From Sphingomonas sp. (GTDB lineage Bacteria > Pseudomonadota > Alphaproteobacteria > Sphingomonadales > Sphingomonadaceae), in contig NZ_QFOB01000001.1 of the NCBI RefSeq assembly GCF_003248515.1, positions 434,001 to 498,000 of the forward strand: a stretch of DNA of 64,000 nt, written 5' to 3'. Of this stretch, positions 61,422 through 64,000 are shown piece after piece. Each line of letters opens with the position of its first letter. Within the stretch, counting starts at the first letter, position 1. The notes below the pieces were generated by a model. It made no database searches. It was not told where the DNA came from and saw only the letters and a list, made by a program, of their open reading frames with translations. The position numbers and the translations under genes were made by a program.

Positions 61422-62465
61422 GTGAGCGGGGCACCGCATCTCGCGATCGACGCGATGGGCGGAGACACTGGGCCGGAGACGACCGTCGCCGGCGTCGCCC
61501 ATGCGTTGCGCCACGATCCGGCCCTTTCCTTCACGCTTTTCGGCGACGAGGCGATTCTCGTGCCGATCGTGGCGCGCCACAGGGCGCTGGGCGATCGCGT
61601 GACGATCAGCCATGCGCCCGAAATCGTTTCGGGCGAGGAAAAGCCGAGCGCCGCGCTGCGCCGCGCCAAGAAGACCTCGATGGGCCTGGCTATCGCCGCC
61701 GTGAAGGACGGCGCGGCCGACGCCGCCGTCTCGGCCGGCAATACCGGGGCGCTGATGGCGACCGCGAAGGTGGCGCTGCGCACGATCGCCGGGATCGACC
61801 GGCCCGCCCTCGCCGCCCTGCTGCCGACGCTCGGCACGCACGATCTGGTGATGCTGGATCTCGGCGCGAACACGGAATGCGACGCGCGCAATCTCTTCCA
61901 GTTCGCCGTGATGGGCGCGGCCTATAGCCGAATCGTCCATGAACTGGCCGAGCCTTCGGTGCGCCTGCTGAACATCGGCACCGAGGAGATGAAGGGCACG
62001 GACGAAGTGCGCGAGGCTGCCGCCCTGCTGCGCAGCGCGCCGCACCTGCCGCTGCGATTCGACGGCTTCATCGAAGCCAACGCGCTGGGCCGGGGCGAGG
62101 CAGACGTGATCGTTTCCGATGGATTTTCCGGCAATATCGCGCTGAAGACGGCGGAAGGCACCGCCACTTTCATCGGCGATCTGATCCGCCGTGCCTTCAC
62201 CAGCTCGCTCCGCTCAAAATTCGGATTCCTGCTTTCGCGCCCCGCGATCACCCTGCTGCGGCAGGGGCTGGATCCCAATACGCGCAACGGCGCCGTCTTC
62301 CTGGGGCTGACCGGCACGGTCGTGAAGAGCCATGGCAGCGCATCCGCCGTGGGCTTCGCCAATGCGATCGCGGTGGCGGCCAAGCTCGCCCGTGCGCGCA
62401 TCACCGATCGCATCGCCGAGGATCTGGCCCGCACTCGCGGCGCCACGGCGGAAACGGTCGCATGA
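61422..62465 (+). CDS. plsX: Phosphate acyltransferase PlsX
   Basis: This 347-residue enzyme makes acyl-phosphate from acyl-ACP for phospholipid synthesis. Motifs are LAIDAMGGDTGPETTVAG, SAGNTGALMATAKVALRTI, LLNIGTEEMKGTDEVREAA and VSDGFSGNIALKTAEGTA. GTG 61422 is the start; its end overlaps fabH (ATGA). Confidence 0.97.
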   Translation: MSGAPHLAIDAMGGDTGPETTVAGVAHALRHDPALSFTLFGDEAILVPIVARHRALGDRVTISHAPEIVSGEEKPSAALRRAKKTSMGLAIAAVKDGAADAAVSAGNTGALMATAKVALRTIAGIDRPALAALLPTLGTHDLVMLDLGANTECDARNLFQFAVMGAAYSRIVHELAEPSVRLLNIGTEEMKGTDEVREAAALLRSAPHLPLRFDGFIEANALGRGEADVIVSDGFSGNIALKTAEGTATFIGDLIRRAFTSSLRSKFGFLLSRPAITLLRQGLDPNTRNGAVFLGLTGTVVKSHGSASAVGFANAIAVAAKLARARITDRIAEDLARTRGATAETVA

Positions 62466-63424
62466 CGCTGCGTGCCGTCATCGCCGGTACGGGATCCGCG
62501 CTGCCGAAGCGGCGCGTGACCAACGACGAACTGGCGGAGACGGTCGACACATCCGACGAGTGGATCGTCGAGCGCACCGGCATTCGCGCACGCCATATCG
62601 CGGGCGACGACGAGACGACCGCCACGCTGGGCGCCGATGCCGCGCGCAACGCGCTGGCCGCCGCCGGGATCGACGCTTCCGCGATCGACCTGATCGTGCT
62701 GGCAACGGCGACGCCCGACCAGACCTTCCCGGCCTCCGCCACCAAGATCCAGCATATGCTGGGCATCACCGATTGCGTGGCCTTCGATGTCGCGGCGGTC
62801 TGCTCCGGCTTCCTCTACGCCGTTTCCGTGGCGGAGAGCATGATCCGCGCAGGCAGCGCCCGCACCGCGCTGTTGATCGGCGCGGAGACGTTCAGCCGGA
62901 TCCTGGACTGGGAGGATCGCACGACCTGCGTGCTCTTCGGCGACGGTGCCGGCGCGATCGTGCTGCGGGCGGAGGAGAGCGAGGATCGCGGCATCCTCTC
63001 GGTCGCGCTCCACGCCGACGGGCGGCACAACCAGCTCCTCTATGTCGATGGCGGCCCTTCCACCACGGGCACCGTCGGCAAGCTCCGCATGAAGGGGCAG
63101 GAGGTCTTCCGTCACGCGGTGGTGAATCTCGCCGCCGTGCTGACAGAGGCCGTCGCCAAGGCCGGCCTGGAGACGCGCGACATAGACTGGGTGGTGCCGC
63201 ATCAGGCCAATCGCCGCATCCTGGACGCGACCGCGCGCAAGCTGGGCCTCGCTGCCGAGAAGGTGATCGTCACGGTCGACCAGCATGCCAACACATCGGC
63301 CGCCTCCGTGCCGCTGGCGCTGGACCAGGCCGTGCGCGACGGGCGGATCCGGCGCGGCGACGTGGTGGTGCTGGAGGCGATGGGCGGCGGCTTCACCTGG
63401 GGCGCGGCCGCGCTGCGCTTCTGA
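62462..63424 (+). CDS. fabH: Beta-ketoacyl-ACP synthase III
   Basis: This 320-residue enzyme starts fatty acid synthesis by condensing acetyl-CoA with malonyl-ACP. It has the active-site Cys in FDVAAVCSGFLYAVSVAE, the catalytic His in WVVPHQANRRILDATARKLG and Asn in VTVDQHANTSAASVPLAL, and GTGSALPKRRVTNDELAETV at the N-terminus. It is coupled to plsX. Confidence 0.97.
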   Translation: MTLRAVIAGTGSALPKRRVTNDELAETVDTSDEWIVERTGIRARHIAGDDETTATLGADAARNALAAAGIDASAIDLIVLATATPDQTFPASATKIQHMLGITDCVAFDVAAVCSGFLYAVSVAESMIRAGSARTALLIGAETFSRILDWEDRTTCVLFGDGAGAIVLRAEESEDRGILSVALHADGRHNQLLYVDGGPSTTGTVGKLRMKGQEVFRHAVVNLAAVLTEAVAKAGLETRDIDWVVPHQANRRILDATARKLGLAAEKVIVTVDQHANTSAASVPLALDQAVRDGRIRRGDVVVLEAMGGGFTWGAAALRF

Positions 63425-63550
63425 TTCGCACGGGCGCACGGGCGCGCGCCGTCTCGCGCTCCGAAACAAGCCCTTACACCGCATCGCTTCAACTTGCTGG
63501 CAGCGGCAAAGCCGGGCTAGAACGGCAAATCTGGGTTTAGGGGGAAAAAG

Positions 63551-63850
63551 ATGGTCGATTCGGGGACTTTGACGCGTGCCGACCTGGCGGAGATCGTCCA
63601 CGAGAATATCGGCCTTTCCCGCGCGGGCTGCGCCGAGATCGTCGAGGATCTTCTGGGCCATATGTGCGGCGCGCTGGATCGGGGCGAGAACGTCAAGATT
63701 TCCGGTTTCGGCACGTTCGTACTGCGCGACAAGGCGCAGCGCGTGGGCCGCAATCCCAAGACGGGCATCGAGGTGCCGATCGCGCCGCGCCGCGTGCTGA
63801 CCTTCCGTGCGAGCCAGGCGATGCGCGACAGCATCGTCGAGGCCGGCTGA
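63551..63850 (+). CDS. ihfA: Integration host factor subunit alpha
   Basis: This 99-residue DNA-bending protein shows TLTRADLAEIVHENIGLSR, VKISGFGTFVLRDKAQRVG and RNPKTGIEVPIAPRRVLTFR, the IHF/HU family signature with the alpha-type arm. GGGGGAAAAAG precedes ATG 63551. Its usual partner, a MerR gene, follows. Confidence 0.95.
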   Translation: MVDSGTLTRADLAEIVHENIGLSRAGCAEIVEDLLGHMCGALDRGENVKISGFGTFVLRDKAQRVGRNPKTGIEVPIAPRRVLTFRASQAMRDSIVEAG

Positions 63851-63861
63851 TCCAGCCGGCG

Positions 63862-64000
63862 ATGTCGGAAAGCGGCAAGTCCGACGGGGCCTTTCGCACG
63901 ATCGGCGAGGTGGCCGAGATGCTCGGCCTGCCGCAGCACATCCTGCGTTACTGGGAAACGCGCTTCCCGCAGGTGAAACCGCTCCAGCGCGCGGGAAACC
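63862..64000 (+). CDS. MerR-family transcriptional regulator, N-terminal part cut by window edge
   Basis: The visible 46 residues contain a MerR helix-turn-helix: FRTIGEVAEMLGLPQHILRY followed by WETRFPQVKPLQRAGN. This is the MerR-like protein that normally follows ihfA in alphaproteobacteria. The frame is open at the right edge. The start is 11 bases after the ihfA stop. Confidence 0.85.
   Translation, partial: MSESGKSDGAFRTIGEVAEMLGLPQHILRYWETRFPQVKPLQRAGN

Noticed and set aside
1..64000. CRISPR arrays, prophage, integrase and secretion-toxin clusters
   Set aside because: No regularly spaced direct repeats and no phage or toxin-type genes were seen on either strand.

Overview
The window is a GC-rich, densely packed alphaproteobacterial chromosome segment, most likely from a sphingomonad (Sphingomonadaceae). 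The evidence is a complete PhyR/NepR/EcfG general-stress locus with a PhyP-type sensor, DivK and MipZ, a PEPxxWA-CTERM protein, a DUF6356 protein, NodT-type efflux lipoproteins and a TonB/PepSY iron operon. Genes are mostly chromosomal housekeeping, packed with ATGA/GTGA overlaps. There is no prophage, CRISPR array, rRNA operon or intact insertion sequence.

Layout. 1-9 kb: a minus operon (TetR regulator, CDP-alcohol phosphotransferase, nucleotidyltransferase cut by the window edge) lies divergent from a NodT/EmrA/EmrB-type efflux operon, with two matching palindromes between them. A di-iron fatty-acid hydroxylase then overlaps a GNAT-type acyltransferase and a DUF167 gene; hydroxylase plus acyltransferase could act on sphingolipid acyl chains. 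9-16 kb: xthA, a small membrane protein, erpA, an M23 peptidase, a DUF455 ferritin-like protein and bcp on the minus strand, an orphan Imm27-like immunity gene on plus, then glnE. 16-20.6 kb: the general stress response: a NepR-like small ORF, ecfG, a 45-residue membrane protein, phyR, nepR, a PhyP-like degenerate sensor kinase and an entericidin, with several GGAAC-N16/17-CGTT promoters. 20.6-25.5 kb: tatC-tatB (no tatA beside them), a CBS-domain membrane protein, a PEPxxWA-CTERM protein and a LuxR-type regulator.

25.5-36.5 kb: the helicase and exonuclease of the ligase-associated DNA-repair set, separated by a small membrane protein and without the ligase, then catalase, an S9 peptidase, phosphomannomutase, a J-domain protein coupled to mipZ, and a Sel1-like protein. 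36.5-45 kb: FemAB-like protein, RidA, HAD hydrolase, DUF3572, divK, DUF6356, the riboflavin genes ribH-ribB-ribE-ribD, two small membrane proteins, and gltX. 45-52 kb: acyltransferase 3, a Fur-box-controlled TonB receptor/PepSY operon, divergent DUF2306 and LytTR genes, and prs. 52-64 kb: an IS630-like transposase remnant beside tRNA-Phe, yacG-RNase E/G-maf-infA, pdeM (the third member of the ligase-associated repair set, 27 kb from the others), a periplasmic msrA, an aminotransferase, a pabB-pabC fusion, an MBL hydrolase, a MAPEG protein, and the rpmF-plsX-fabH-ihfA-merR run cut at the right edge.

Family assignments come from reading motifs and remembered family patterns; no database search was run. 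Start codons are chosen from overlaps, ribosome-binding sites and where family similarity begins.
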